Shown: positions 1 through 8,716, counted from the stretch's first letter. The stretch: 15,427 bases of DNA from Chalara sp. BL73 (GCA_918026815.1 CAKJVC010000022.1:1-15427), one strand, 5' to 3'. The notes: generated by a model from the sequence alone, not told the origin. Made by a program: numbers and translations.

Positions 1-1854
1 TTGATATCTGGGAAATCTCTTGTAGCCTTACATTTATAAGTCCCGACAGCAAACCATGGATTATCGCGATAACTACGCCCTTCCTAAGACATGCGGCCCA
101 AAGTTCCAATTGCTGACAACATGGGTTCTGGTTCTCGCAGGAAAACCCTCAATCAATCTTATTATCACCCTTAGTCACAGGTTAATGACAGCATACATTT
201 TTTGTCTCTTTGGCACAAATTTATTGGTTATATGTTTCTAGTAAGTTTCGTAGGCTGCCTAATACTTTAGTTCAGCCTCCAGTTTCCGACTTCTTGGTAG
301 TTATTCTTATATGAGATAATGATATTTCGATTAATATAACAAATTCTCGACAAAGATATATCTCCAAGAGCTGATTATGGCCATTGATATTTGCACCGCT
401 GGTGTTGGTACTTGGCTTCGCTACAGATGGCAATCTGTAGCTTTTAGAAGCCCACTAATCAGGGACAGGAAAGTATACACTTATTTTTGGAGGTAGAACA
501 TATTATTGCTGGAGGGCGAAAGGTGATCTCGAATGTTGAGAGATAAAAGCCGATGCTTGAAATAGACGCGAGGCTACCGGGAAGATGCAATTTTGGACCA
601 GGACTATGTATGGAGCAATGCTCCGATTGAGGGATTAGACGCCGCTATGTTCAGTAACAGATAATGTAGAAGAGAACGAAGAACAAGTATGACAGAGAGG
701 GAGACATCTGGACCTTAGTGCCAGCCTGCCAAATAGAATCTACCAGACGGGCTTCGACACACGACGTTTTTGGAAAGTGGCGTTAGAAGCATTGTATCTA
801 TCGTATTAGGAACTACATCCGTAACATACTTTCCATGTTACTAACTCCTCTGAAGCTACGCCACTAGCCACTTTGCGCTTTCGAATGAAGATCCAGCATA
901 ATGGTACCTCTGTGGGCCCCAGCTTGGCTAGGCATGGTATGATGCTTACCAATCCCAATGTATTATGAGTGTTATACCCCTTTGGAATACATGATAAAAT
1001 ATTCGCCACGCAGCTACGTATCTTAGACTAACCTAGAAGTCCACAGGTAGTAGTTATTTCAGCATCGCTAGGCGAGGTGTGGTTCAGGGACCGACGACGG
1101 CTTAACGGTGTAACTGAGTTTCTTAACGGGAACCTTTAGTTCACCAAAGGCTGGTCTTGAATATCAGAAAGGCCTAAACTAGCCATGCATCAAGTGTTGC
1201 TAATATCCATGTTGGAATTCATAGCATGGCCAACATCAGCCTACACCTAGTACAAATCTGACAGAGTACATACTTGTTGGACCACAATGTCGGTAACCAG
1301 CTCACTTTTCACCAACAATTAGAGCGTTCCCAATATTGATTGTGAGCTTGGCGTACTGTGCATCAACAGCTCAGCGGAAGATCTGCAGCAACCATCAGCG
1401 TTTTTCTGTTTCTTCTGATAATCTTCTTGGCGTATTTGTGCCTGTTATTCGGCATCTAAGGCAAAGAAATATAAGCAGCAAGCTATTGTTCATTGCACAA
1501 GGGCCCTTATACAACTCTTTAGGCAGACATGGAGGTTGAATATGCTATCCATTTCTTTACAGAGAATACCCTGAGATAAAGAGCCAGGATTCAGCTTTGC
1601 AAACCAGCAAGCCGGACCATAGGGAATGCCAGCCGCAAAATTTTCTGCACAGAAAATTTTAGCAACCGTGATAACAAGATGGGTATGGGCGATATATAGC
1701 CTTCAAGAACGGCTCATTATTAATTGTGCAATATTCGGATTGAATAAACCTAAGCCGTGGTGGCGCCTCTTGTAATGTTTCCCAGAGAGGCATTTTACGG
1801 CTTGGGCATGTCCAAAACTTGTATTGTAGGTTCAAGATCTGGATGCGAAAGTAT
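1..1854. other. Left flank without a supportable gene
   Basis: I see no convincing gene in this stretch. The open frames here are all under 80 codons, on both strands, and have no recognisable motif, promoter or intron pattern. A weak stretch on the plus strand near 1420-1510 faintly recalls a pogo-type transposase but lacks its catalytic residues (see rejected items). The only clear structure is the palindrome at 1637-1660. The stretch ends where the left LTR begins. Confidence 0.6.
1637..1660. repeat. Perfect inverted repeat (11-bp arms, 2-bp spacer)
   Basis: The arm AAAATTTTCTG at 1637-1647 is followed by CA and then its exact reverse complement at 1650-1660. The arms themselves contain the self-complementary AAAATTTT. 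It could form a hairpin or cruciform, or be a binding site for a dimeric protein. No gene end lies close enough to call it a terminator. Confidence 0.75.
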
Positions 1855-2164
1855 TGTGGCGGGGAACATGCTGAGAGCAAGAACAGCAACAGGATCTAGC
1901 ACAAAACTCATAGGCGTGATAGCGGTGGCTGTAGCATACTGGAGAGAGCACCGGCGAGCCTAAGCTCTATATAATAGATAAACGTCAATAGCTTATAAGG
2001 GTGTAAAATATAGAAGGGTGGAAAAGTGTGTTGTATTGATGATGATGCGCCTCCCTACCGGAAGCGCAGGTTATATACAACTCATGCTCCTCAGGTCACA
2101 TGACTGACCACTCATGAGTATCACGTGACAGAGTGTGAAAGGAAAGAAAATCGTCCCCACCACA
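1855..2164 (-). repeat. 3' LTR of the Ty3-type element
   Basis: This 310-bp repeat starts TGTGG and ends CCACA, a 5-bp terminal inverted repeat, and matches 12113-12422 at a constant offset of 10,258 with no difference that I could find. The match stops exactly at both ends (T versus A at 1854/12112, T versus A at 2165/12423), which fixes the borders. Being on the polypurine-tract side, it is the 3' LTR. On the minus strand it has a TATA box (2077-2071) and two RTCACRTGAY motifs upstream of it (2095-2104 and 2120-2129). Confidence 0.95.
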
Positions 2165-2179
2165 TCCGTCCCCTCTCTC
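2165..2179 (-). promoter_or_regulatory. Polypurine tract (plus-strand DNA primer) of the retroelement
   Basis: Read on the minus strand the 15 bases directly before the 3' LTR are GAGAGAGGGGACGGA: 14 of 15 are purines. A purine run touching the 3' LTR is the usual primer for second-strand synthesis in LTR elements. Its position confirms minus-strand polarity and shows that the long tail belongs to the element. Confidence 0.75.
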
Positions 2180-2272
2180 ATACGTGCTCGCCCCGAGCAC
2201 TAGTCAGTAGAGGTTTGCGTTCAGTTAGATCGAGCTTCCTTCCTCTGATATTGCCTCATGAATTGTCGTCGC

Positions 2273-2411
2273 ATCACGTGATTCACCTCCTACCTTCGAG
2301 GGTGAATATCAATTTGCCTGGCCAGCGATAAAATATCGACCCCTCCATATCACCCCTCTTCATCCTTCTCCAACCTACAACCCTACAACAACAACAACAA
2401 CTCGATCTCCA
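2273..2411 (+). promoter_or_regulatory. Promoter and leader-like region of an antisense unit inside the element
   Basis: On the strand opposite to the retroelement there is an ATCACGTGAT motif at 2273-2282, a TATA-like GATAAAATATC at 2328-2338, then a C/T-rich stretch and a run of CAA repeats (about 2387-2400) ending at an ATG at 2412. A pyrimidine-rich, CAA-rich leader right before an ATG is common in ascomycete genes. This is inference from composition and motif spacing only. Confidence 0.4.
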
Positions 2412-2461
2412 ATGATCATGATCTTCCTCGAGCAATATCATGAGAATCTAATCTATCATTT

Positions 2462-2524
2462 GTATGATATTCAGCTGCCTGATCCTTTGCGAGAATCAAT
2501 TGCTAACTGTTCATCTTCTGATAG
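2462..2524 (+). other. Candidate intron 1 of the antisense unit (63 bp)
   Basis: Donor GTATGA at 2462, branch-type CTAAC at 2503-2507 within TTGCTAACTG, acceptor GATAG ending at 2524. Its length is a multiple of three and it holds no stop in the surrounding frame, so reading through it would also keep the frame open. Confidence 0.35.
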
Positions 2525-2976
2525 ACTTCCTCTCACAACTACCCCTCATTCGAGCTCCTCATACAACCCCTCATCTGATCCTTTCATACTCGACTGTATC
2601 GAGCATACAATTGAATCAAATAAGCTATTAGTATAAGAGAATCGAAAGGTATTTCTTCATTGCAACGCTTTCAATACGTTGTCGTTGCGCAGATCGATTT
2701 CCTGATCGGTTTTTGCCTTCACCATTGACTCACAACCCCATCACAATCCCTCTCTTCTTCACACTCAATTCTCCACTTCACACTCAATTCTCTACTTCAT
2801 GCTTGCTGTCGATACAAATCAGAGCTAAGTCGTTCCTTTTCCTGACCTGTTCCTATCACTGACTAGTATTAGAAACAGGAATCATCGAGCAAGGTGAACT
2901 TCGCGACCACACAATTGGGAATAAGGTGAAGCGCCAGCAAGGCTGCGCCAGCGAGGCTGCAACGCAGAAACTATAA

Positions 2977-3024
2977 GTATGCCGGATCCCCTTCTCAATC
3001 CTCATTGCTAACTGCTGTCTGTAG
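2977..3024 (+). other. Candidate intron 2 of the antisense unit (48 bp)
   Basis: Donor GTATGC right after CTATAA, CTAAC at 3008-3012 within ATTGCTAACTG, acceptor CTGTAG ending at 3024. The matching intron lies one repeat unit (287 bp) downstream at 3264-3312. Confidence 0.45.
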
Positions 3025-3161
3025 CTCCTCAACTACCTTCAACAACCATACAATTGGGAATAAGGTCAAGGCTCGAGTAGGACAACAAACACAATCATTC
3101 TTCTCTCCTCTTCGAACAATCTTCCGGATCTCATGATGAAGTATCAAAGTGTAATATCAAG

Positions 3162-3210
3162 GTAAGCGGCCTTTGTATCCATCGACGTCACACTCCTAAC
3201 GTCGCTGTAG
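3162..3210 (+). other. Candidate intron 3 of the antisense unit (49 bp)
   Basis: Donor GTAAGC after CAAG, CTAAC at 3196-3200, acceptor GTCGCTGTAG ending at 3210. The same acceptor string recurs in the matching intron at 3452-3501, as expected for a duplicated exon-intron block. Confidence 0.45.
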
Positions 3211-3263
3211 TACCCCCAAGTCGTGGTGGATGGAGCAAAGCTGAAATACCAGCAAGGCTATAA

Positions 3264-3312
3264 GTAAGTCGGATCGTTCTTCATGATCCTTATTGCTAAC
3301 TGTCACTCATAG
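3264..3312 (+). other. Candidate intron 4 of the antisense unit (49 bp)
   Basis: Donor GTAAGTC after CTATAA, CTAAC at 3296-3300 within ATTGCTAACTG, acceptor CATAG ending at 3312. It is the partner of the intron at 2977-3024 in the tandem duplication. Confidence 0.5.
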
Positions 3313-3451
3313 CTTCTTTTCAACCTCAACAACCATACAATTGGGAACAAGGTCAAGGCTCGAGCAGGACAACAAATGCAGTCACTCCTTTTTCACTCTC
3401 GAACCATGCTCCGAATCAAAATGTTATTCAGAGATGAAGCAAAGCAACAAG

Positions 3452-3501
3452 GTAACAAGTCCTCACCGTTCAACAATATCATGGTTCTGACGTCGCTGTA
3501 G
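3452..3501 (+). other. Candidate intron 5 of the antisense unit (50 bp)
   Basis: Donor GTAACA after CAAG, CTGAC at 3487-3491, acceptor GTCGCTGTAG ending at 3501. It is the partner of 3162-3210. Both the donor and the branch site are slightly off consensus. Confidence 0.4.
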
Positions 3502-3560
3502 CACTGCAAGTCATAGCGTCAAGAGCGTAAGCCTGAAAAGACCTGACGGATCTGATTCCA

Positions 3561-5027
3561 GCGCGACTACCTGCGATCAAACTGTACCGGTTGGCTTTAA
3601 GAACGTGCACGCTTCCGCCTGTACTGACCTTCCCCTTCCGAATACAGTCACTGTGCAGTTTTCGGGTCCCTCCGCTGTTCTTTCGGGTCGGGGAACACTG
3701 CCAGCATGAGTCTCAATCCTCGAGGAGCAGTGCTTGCTATCTCCATCACACTTCCTCGTTGAGCTATTTGTCCCCTTGTTGCGGCGATCCTCTACTTGTA
3801 TTTTCACTGATTGACTATAGGGGAACCTCACTCGAAACGGCCCGACGCGTTGTCATTGATAGCGGCGTTGAAGTTGTTCGGCTCAAACGTCGCGCAATTG
3901 TTCCTTAGTTGATGAGATCTCCTACCCGTAGCCTACCTTGTCTGTTGAGCTTCGGTTGCTCTTGGCGGCGAGGGCGGAAATCCACCCACTGGAGAGCTTG
4001 CTTTCATGAGCGAGCTTTAAGGTGTTCAATGTGTTGCGTTCTTTATCGCTACAGGGTTGAATTCCAGGCCTTTGCACCTTGTGCATCGTTTGCTTGTTGG
4101 TACTCGGGATTGCCCGTCCGTGGATCCTTGATCCTATTTCCGGAAGGCAACAAGCTAAGTCCGGTTCAGGCTTGTTGTGGCTAAGTATCCCTGAGCGCTA
4201 TCGAATCCCTTTGTCGTTTTCTCTTGGCTAATAGCGTTACAGAATAGGAACCCTTAGGATCGGGATAAGCTTCTCTGAACTGGAACTGGACCTACTGGAA
4301 CTGCTGGATCTGGAGCCGGATCGTGAGCTATAGGGGCATTTTCGGGTTATTGGGGCATATCAGGCTTGCTGGGAGCCTGTAGGGTTGTTCTAAGGCTTGA
4401 GGTCTCTCTTAGGCTATCAATCTCCACGGGCTTGGGGTCAAGTTGAGTGCTGGGAGTAGCTGCCCTGGCGTTCCTTCCTCAGGCTTTAAGGAGTTTGCTG
4501 AGGAGCTGCACTTCGTCTAGGCTTCTCCTAATAATTTTTGTTTTTCTCCTCGGGGTAGCTGGGGATCCTTTTATTTCCCTGGCCGCCCTGATCTTTTCAC
4601 TGTGCCTTTGGGGGCTTTCTATAGAGCTTTTGTGGTCTTGGGGCATATGCGGCTTTGGGGGCTGTTTGACTTGATTGGCCTATCTAGGGATAGCTTGCTG
4701 TTCCTCTTACTATTTTCGTGGGCTTCTGGGGTTGCGTTCCGCTTGCCGGTGCGATGGTTACTGAAGCTTTTCCTCCCTGCACCTATGGGTGTCTAGGCCA
4801 CAACTACGACCCCTACCCATGTAACGGGGTGCTGAATTGTGCGCGTCCTGGCCCACGAAAGGCAGAGATAGGGGCACTGTCGGAGGGATCGTCGCTGAGC
4901 TGGTGGGTGGAACGTGTGGTAGCTGGTGACAGCTGCTGTCGGCGACCCGGTTTGGGACCCGTTGTAGTGCCGGCCAAGACTTTCTTCCTACTATAGGGGG
5001 CTTCTAGGCTGGTAGCGCTTTGAACCT
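3561..5027 (-). other. Rest of the element tail: no intact gene, weak Pro-rich frame
   Basis: No gene can be called with confidence. In the element's direction the integrase frame, after its stop at 5030-5028 and a second stop close behind, stays open for about 80 codons of Pro/Ser-rich sequence. It then meets a cluster of stops near 4700 and runs open again from about 4677 to 4254 with stops at 4481 and 4349. The last part is basic and then Pro-rich, and repeats a K-P-x-M-P-Q motif near 4650 and 4350. This may be a decayed downstream ORF or chance. Plus-strand frames in 4447-4996 are G/T-rich and look like shadows. Confidence 0.4.
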
Positions 5028-6383
5028 TTAGTAGTCCGAGGGTTCTTCAGAATCATTTACCCGGGCATATAGGCTTCTCTGTGCGTTCGTTAAATAGGGT
5101 GGTTGAACAACGAATTGTCGGCTGCTTCCTTCCCTTTCCTCAATATCTCCAGGCTCTTCAAGGTCAGGCTCGGAGCTTGAATCACTTGTTACCCCATCGT
5201 CCGGCGCATAGAAATGACCCTCTCGTTGGAAAAATAGCTTAAGCCTACTTCCTGAGAAAGTTCCTTTCAGGGCCACTCCGTCAGGCCCAAGCTCCTTAAG
5301 CTTGTAGTACCCTTTGTCGTTGTTAGCGCTGAGTATTTGATATGGCCCTAGCCACCTGAAGTCAAGCTTTCTATTAGAAGACATGTCGATTTCTCTGACA
5401 GAGTCATGACGAAGTACAATGTCGTCTTTCTGCAGCGGTCTAGCTCTGATCCTATGCCTGGCATCAAAAACTTCTTTCCCTTCTTGCCGTCGACGAGTTT
5501 TTCTGTACCTGGCTTCTTCGACATCCTCCCTTCTCATTTGGAATTGCCTCGCCCTTAGCTCAATAAGCTTAGAACGGTCCGTAATCTCCTCTGTAAAAAG
5601 GGTCCTCCAAGTGGGGAACTTCGATTCTATTGGCAGAATGGGCTCTCGTCCGTATACCATATAAAACGGTGTGTACCCTGTAGGTCCGTGAACTGTAGTG
5701 CGTTCCGCAAATAGAACAGCTGCTAAATTGTCAACCCAGCTTCCTCCTAGTTTAGACAAGGCGTCTTTCAGGGTTTTGTGACCACGTTCGATCATTCCAT
5801 TTGCTGCAGCATGGTATGCGGAGACCTGAATCCTGTTCACTCCCCATTTCGAGAGTAATTCTAGCACTTCTCCTTTGAATTCTCCTCCGCCATCTACAAC
5901 TATCCTTCCGAAAATACCATGGCGGCAAATAACGTCTTCCCAAATGAATCGTGCAACTGTAGAAGCATCTTTACTCGCAATAGCCCTTGCTTCGGGCCAG
6001 CCACTCATGTCGTCCCTGGCTACAACTAAGTACTTCTTCCCTTTCTGAGCCGGCATGTAAGTAATATCAATCGCCCATTTTTCCATTAGCCCGTTCGACG
6101 CCGTAGGGTACATAGCTTCCTCTTCTTTTCCGGCCGCCCTGAATTGACATTCCTCGCACGTCTTGACGTAGTCTTTCACATCCTTATAGCAGCCGTGCCA
6201 GAAGTATCGTTGAGAAATTCTATGATAAGTGCTTTCTCTTCCTTTATGGCCGCTTTGGTGGTGTACATCCCGAAGGATCCTGTCTCGGATCCGCTTGCTA
6301 TCGACTACAAGCTTGATAGGCATTCCTTTCGTTGGCAAGCGCCACAATTTCCGTCCGTGAACGCCATATTTCAGTGCTTCCTT
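5028..6383 (-). CDS. Retroelement integrase (pol, C-terminal part)
   Basis: Integrase inserts the element's cDNA into the host chromosome. Numbering from the TTG codon at 6347, an HHCC zinc-binding domain (H30, H34, C64, C67) precedes the catalytic core with D94 (WAID), D152 (VVDGGGEF) and E187 (NGMIE). The core is followed by the PTGYTPF / VYGREP region typical of Ty3 integrases, a basic stretch near 280-305, and a GPY/F module (RWLGPY, about 331-336). The tail is acidic and no chromodomain is visible, which separates this element from the chromoviruses. There is no ATG at the start: the frame runs in from the RNase H segment through a one-base change in an A-run at 6385-6382, so this is the end of pol, not a separate gene. 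The integrase part itself has no internal break. Confidence 0.9.
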   Translation of the reverse strand, partial: KEALKYGVHGRKLWRLPTKGMPIKLVVDSKRIRDRILRDVHHQSGHKGRESTYHRISQRYFWHGCYKDVKDYVKTCEECQFRAAGKEEEAMYPTASNGLMEKWAIDITYMPAQKGKKYLVVARDDMSGWPEARAIASKDASTVARFIWEDVICRHGIFGRIVVDGGGEFKGEVLELLSKWGVNRIQVSAYHAAANGMIERGHKTLKDALSKLGGSWVDNLAAVLFAERTTVHGPTGYTPFYMVYGREPILPIESKFPTWRTLFTEEITDRSKLIELRARQFQMRREDVEEARYRKTRRRQEGKEVFDARHRIRARPLQKDDIVLRHDSVREIDMSSNRKLDFRWLGPYQILSANNDKGYYKLKELGPDGVALKGTFSGSRLKLFFQREGHFYAPDDGVTSDSSSEPDLEEPGDIEEREGSSRQFVVQPPYLTNAQRSLYARVNDSEEPSDY

Positions 6384-7951
6384 TTGAACTTGCGGAATTC
6401 TGGAACACTCATGTCTTTAGGCTTTCTGAGCGTTGTCAAATAGCGCGCTATCCTGATAGATTCTTCACTGTACTCAGAACTGGAAATAGGTGTTTCGTAC
6501 TCAGGTCCTTCCGAGCTTGACTCGATTCCGATTTCTTCGCTACGTAAAGAAGCCACTTTATCTTTCATTTCTTGAAGTATTAGCTTTCTACTTCGCAACT
6601 CAGGATCTGTTTCATGCTCGGAGTCAGTGTTTTGTTCTGAGTCGACAATTTGTTCGGAGCCTATGTCTTGTTCGGTTTCTACAGGGCATATTTCGTACGC
6701 TCCTAGTTCCGCCAGTATCCAATCGTCAATATCTTCGCTCTTTGAGTCGGTATCTTCAGGGTGAGGAGGTCTTCTTGACAGCGCATCAGCGGCTGTATGC
6801 TGTTTTCCGGGCACATGCCGTACTTCAAAATCAAATAGTCGTATCCAGGCAAGCCACCGAGTAATCAAGGCTCCTGGGTGATCCGTAGCGGCTCTATTCA
6901 GCTGTGCTACAAGCACATTCGCATCTGTTTCCAACACAAAGTGGATTGCAATAATCCAAACTTGCAATTTCTTCAAAATCTTGAGAACGCCTCTGCACTC
7001 CCGTTTTGTAGCGTCGTAGTTGCGCTCGGCTTTCGACCAAGTCCCGCTTTCATATCTAGCAGGCCTAACTCTGCCTGATGCGAGATCCCTTTGGCCTAAG
7101 TAACCACCATAGCCATCCAAGCTGGCATCTACTCCTACAACAATTTCTCCGGCATCCGGCCCATAGTCGATCCGGATAAGCACCGGCGCTGTAACCATAG
7201 CGTTTTGTAGCGTCCTCATAGCTACTCCCTGGACTTCAGGATCCCAATGCCATGTAACACCCTTTTTCATCAAGTCGTAAATAGGTGCCGCAATAGTGCC
7301 GAAATCCTTCACCCAAATCCGGAAATACACGCACAAGCCTATAAAAGCTTTGGCTTCCGTAACGTTTTCAGGTGTTTTCCAGTTCATAATTTTGACGACT
7401 TTGTCCGCAGAAGGCTCTTTTCCTTTTGAGTTGCATACGAAGCCTACAATATTCAGCCCGTCTCTGCAGAATTGAGACTTAGGGCCTATAGAGCCCCCTG
7501 CACGCTCAATTCGTTCCAGCGTTTTGTCGAGGTTCTGAATATGCTCAAAAATATACCGTCGTATTCCGGGCAACACTTCCTCCCCGTTATAATCCGTATA
7601 GGGTCCTTTAACGCCTATGTCGTCTAGGAAAGGTACAGCTATTTCAGGACAGATTGCGGCTAGAACAAGCATCATGATCCTTACGCATTCTGCAACTGAA
7701 TTCGTAGCGCCTTGGGGTAATGTTGTGTATCTCAGCAATCCGAGTGGTGTAAAGAATGCTGTCATATCTCTGCAAATAGGATGTAACGTCATTTGATCAT
7801 ATCCGGAGTATAAGTCAACTAGGCTTGCAATATAACACCCTGCAAACTCATCAGCAAATTCGTCGACAGAAGGAGGTAAATTCGCGTCTCTCAGTGTAAC
7901 AGCATTCATAAACGTTGCCGAGTTAATCAGCCTGTAATCACCGGGCTTCTT
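6371..7951 (-). CDS. Retroelement reverse transcriptase palm/thumb and RNase H (pol, middle part)
   Basis: This segment copies element RNA into DNA and degrades the RNA strand. Numbering from the ATG at 7909: RT block LVDLYSGYDQ with catalytic D32, LPQGATN (64-70), and the active-site loop FLDD (94-97), which has Phe where most RTs have Tyr. RNase H carries D261 (VDAS), E304 (KRECRG), D329 (ETDAN) and D375 (ADALSR), the full Ty3-type set. The stretch from about 380 to 500 is an acidic, Ser/Glu-rich linker with an 18-bp repeat. The frame is already open from 7951: RT residues before the ATG continue into the upstream segment, so the ATG is not a true start. The upstream junction (7953-7948) and the downstream junction (6385-6380) are both one-base changes at AAAAG. 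Confidence 0.9.
   Translation of the reverse strand, partial: KKPGDYRLINSATFMNAVTLRDANLPPSVDEFADEFAGCYIASLVDLYSGYDQMTLHPICRDMTAFFTPLGLLRYTTLPQGATNSVAECVRIMMLVLAAICPEIAVPFLDDIGVKGPYTDYNGEEVLPGIRRYIFEHIQNLDKTLERIERAGGSIGPKSQFCRDGLNIVGFVCNSKGKEPSADKVVKIMNWKTPENVTEAKAFIGLCVYFRIWVKDFGTIAAPIYDLMKKGVTWHWDPEVQGVAMRTLQNAMVTAPVLIRIDYGPDAGEIVVGVDASLDGYGGYLGQRDLASGRVRPARYESGTWSKAERNYDATKRECRGVLKILKKLQVWIIAIHFVLETDANVLVAQLNRAATDHPGALITRWLAWIRLFDFEVRHVPGKQHTAADALSRRPPHPEDTDSKSEDIDDWILAELGAYEICPVETEQDIGSEQIVDSEQNTDSEHETDPELRSRKLILQEMKDKVASLRSEEIGIESSSEGPEYETPISSSEYSEESIRIARYLTTLRKPKDMSVPEFRKFKRKH
6600..6671 (-). repeat. 18-bp in-frame tandem repeat in the pol linker
   Basis: Three clear 18-bp units (6618-6635, 6636-6653, 6654-6671) and one diverged unit (6600-6617) encode hexapeptides of the type E-Q/H-x-x-D/G-S/P. 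The period is a multiple of three, so length changes keep the frame. The repeat lies between RNase H and integrase, where a flexible linker tolerates expansion. Confidence 0.7.
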
Positions 7952-8716
7952 TTAGCAACCAAAAACCATGAGTTCCGATATGGCCCATCACAGTACTCCA
8001 GCACGCCGCGATCCAGTCTTTCTCTAAACATTTTTACCACTAAAGGTTTTAATGCTTTTGGAATAGGAAAACTCGCTGCTTGCCATGCTGTGTGTTCTAT
8101 TGTTTTGATCACAATAGGTGGTGATACATCCTCATGAAATCGTCCGCATTCAGACCAGTCGAACGCAAAAACTTTTTCTCTGTTAATCAGGACTTCTTCC
8201 AAAAACTTCCTTTCCGCAGGCTGCAGCATATCCCCGATATTTAGATCTTTTAGTCTTTCAGGCGTAAGTCTTGACTCTCTAGGAATGTCCGAAAACCTGG
8301 GAATAATATGTTCTTGATATATTCCAACTTGTTCTTGAAAAACGTCTCTTGCTTTAGATCTCTCATACCAGTCTTTTCTGCCTCCGGGAGCATTGCCTAC
8401 TCCGTCAGCTTTATCAACTGGATGGATCTTTTGTCCTTTGTTTTGTATGCAGTATTCACGCTAAAGTACCGCGTTGCTCTCCTTCTGTAAGGAAAAGGCG
8501 TGTAATTGGGGTCAAACTCTGTCCCCACAAAATCCAAAACTAAATGAGTGTCTGTGTTCCACGAATTGCCTATAAGCCCGTCCCTCCCTCAAAAGGGTAG
8601 AACTTGTCCCCAAGTTCTTTAAGCACTGGAACAAGCTGAAAGCTTCCTTGAAACATCTCTGCGTTTGTTGTACAAAAGCCATCTATAGCTACGCAGTCAG
8701 CTACAGATGTTGCTAG
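7927..8716 (-). pseudogene. Start of pol: linker and RT finger domain, frame broken twice
   Basis: Pol begins in the -1 frame relative to gag-protease, directly at the gag stop. The frame opened at 8716 runs to a stop at 8572-8570. The next segment, one frame further, runs from about 8588 to a stop at 8399-8397. The third segment (from 8430) carries the acidic and basic linker and then the RT fingers (PIPKALKPLVV..., CDGPYRNSWFLVAK) up to a stop at 7929-7927. The switches fall in a G-rich run (8590-8579) and in AAAAG at 8432-8428. Each switch is what loss of a single base from a homopolymer would give, and there is no substitution-type stop inside the conserved RT blocks. The function before the fingers is not recognisable; the segment with GLIGNSW may be the end of the protease region. 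It is broken as it stands, or affected by sequencing error. Confidence 0.75.

Larger units (their letters stand above)
2920..3493 (+). repeat. Tandem duplication, 287-bp period, each unit with two intron-like segments
   Basis: ACAATTGGG recurs at 3050 and 3337, and CTATAAGTA at 2971 and 3258; both pairs are 287 bp apart. The blocks between them align over exon-like and intron-like parts but differ at many bases, so the duplication is older than the LTRs. Further partial matches to the ACAATTG block at 2604 and 2911 suggest that more units once existed. Confidence 0.7.
2412..3560 (+). other. Candidate intron-bearing antisense gene remnant inside the retroelement
   Basis: I do not recognise a protein family. 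A 74-codon frame starts at ATG 2412 and stops at 2636. Five intron-like segments follow the fungal pattern: 2462-2524, 2977-3024, 3162-3210, 3264-3312 and 3452-3501 (63, 48, 49, 49 and 50 bp). Each has a GTATG/GTAAG/GTAAC donor, CTAAC or CTGAC 10-17 bases before the end, and a TAG acceptor. Three share the string TTGCTAACTG. A short peptide motif, HTI-x(1-2)-NK, recurs in four places (near 2604, 2911, 3050 and 3337) next to the DNA motif ACAATTG. No frame stays open across all exons: the copy near 3313-3451 is fully open in two frames, while the copy near 3025-3161 meets a stop. It is best read as a tandemly duplicated, decayed gene piece transcribed opposite to the element. It could instead be a non-coding spliced RNA. 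Confidence 0.4.

Noticed and set aside
1336..1539. Plus-strand frame faintly like a pogo/Tigger transposase core (F-V-P-x-I-R-H-L...K-L-L-F-I)
   Set aside because: The Asp-Asn expected in the catalytic block is absent, the similarity covers only about 30 residues, and no flanking domain, terminal repeat or TA duplication was found.
2977..3501. Reading the repeated introns as mobile introner-like elements
   Set aside because: The exons between them are duplicated with the same 287-bp period, so a plain tandem duplication explains the similarity.
4447..4996. Plus-strand frames with hydrophobic, Leu/Gly-rich translations that look like membrane proteins
   Set aside because: They overlap one another, have no promoter or family motif, and their hydrophobicity follows from the G/T-rich strand composition.
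5419..7429. Several plus-strand frames of 60-124 codons over pol
   Set aside because: All lie opposite RT, RNase H or integrase motifs and have no independent support.
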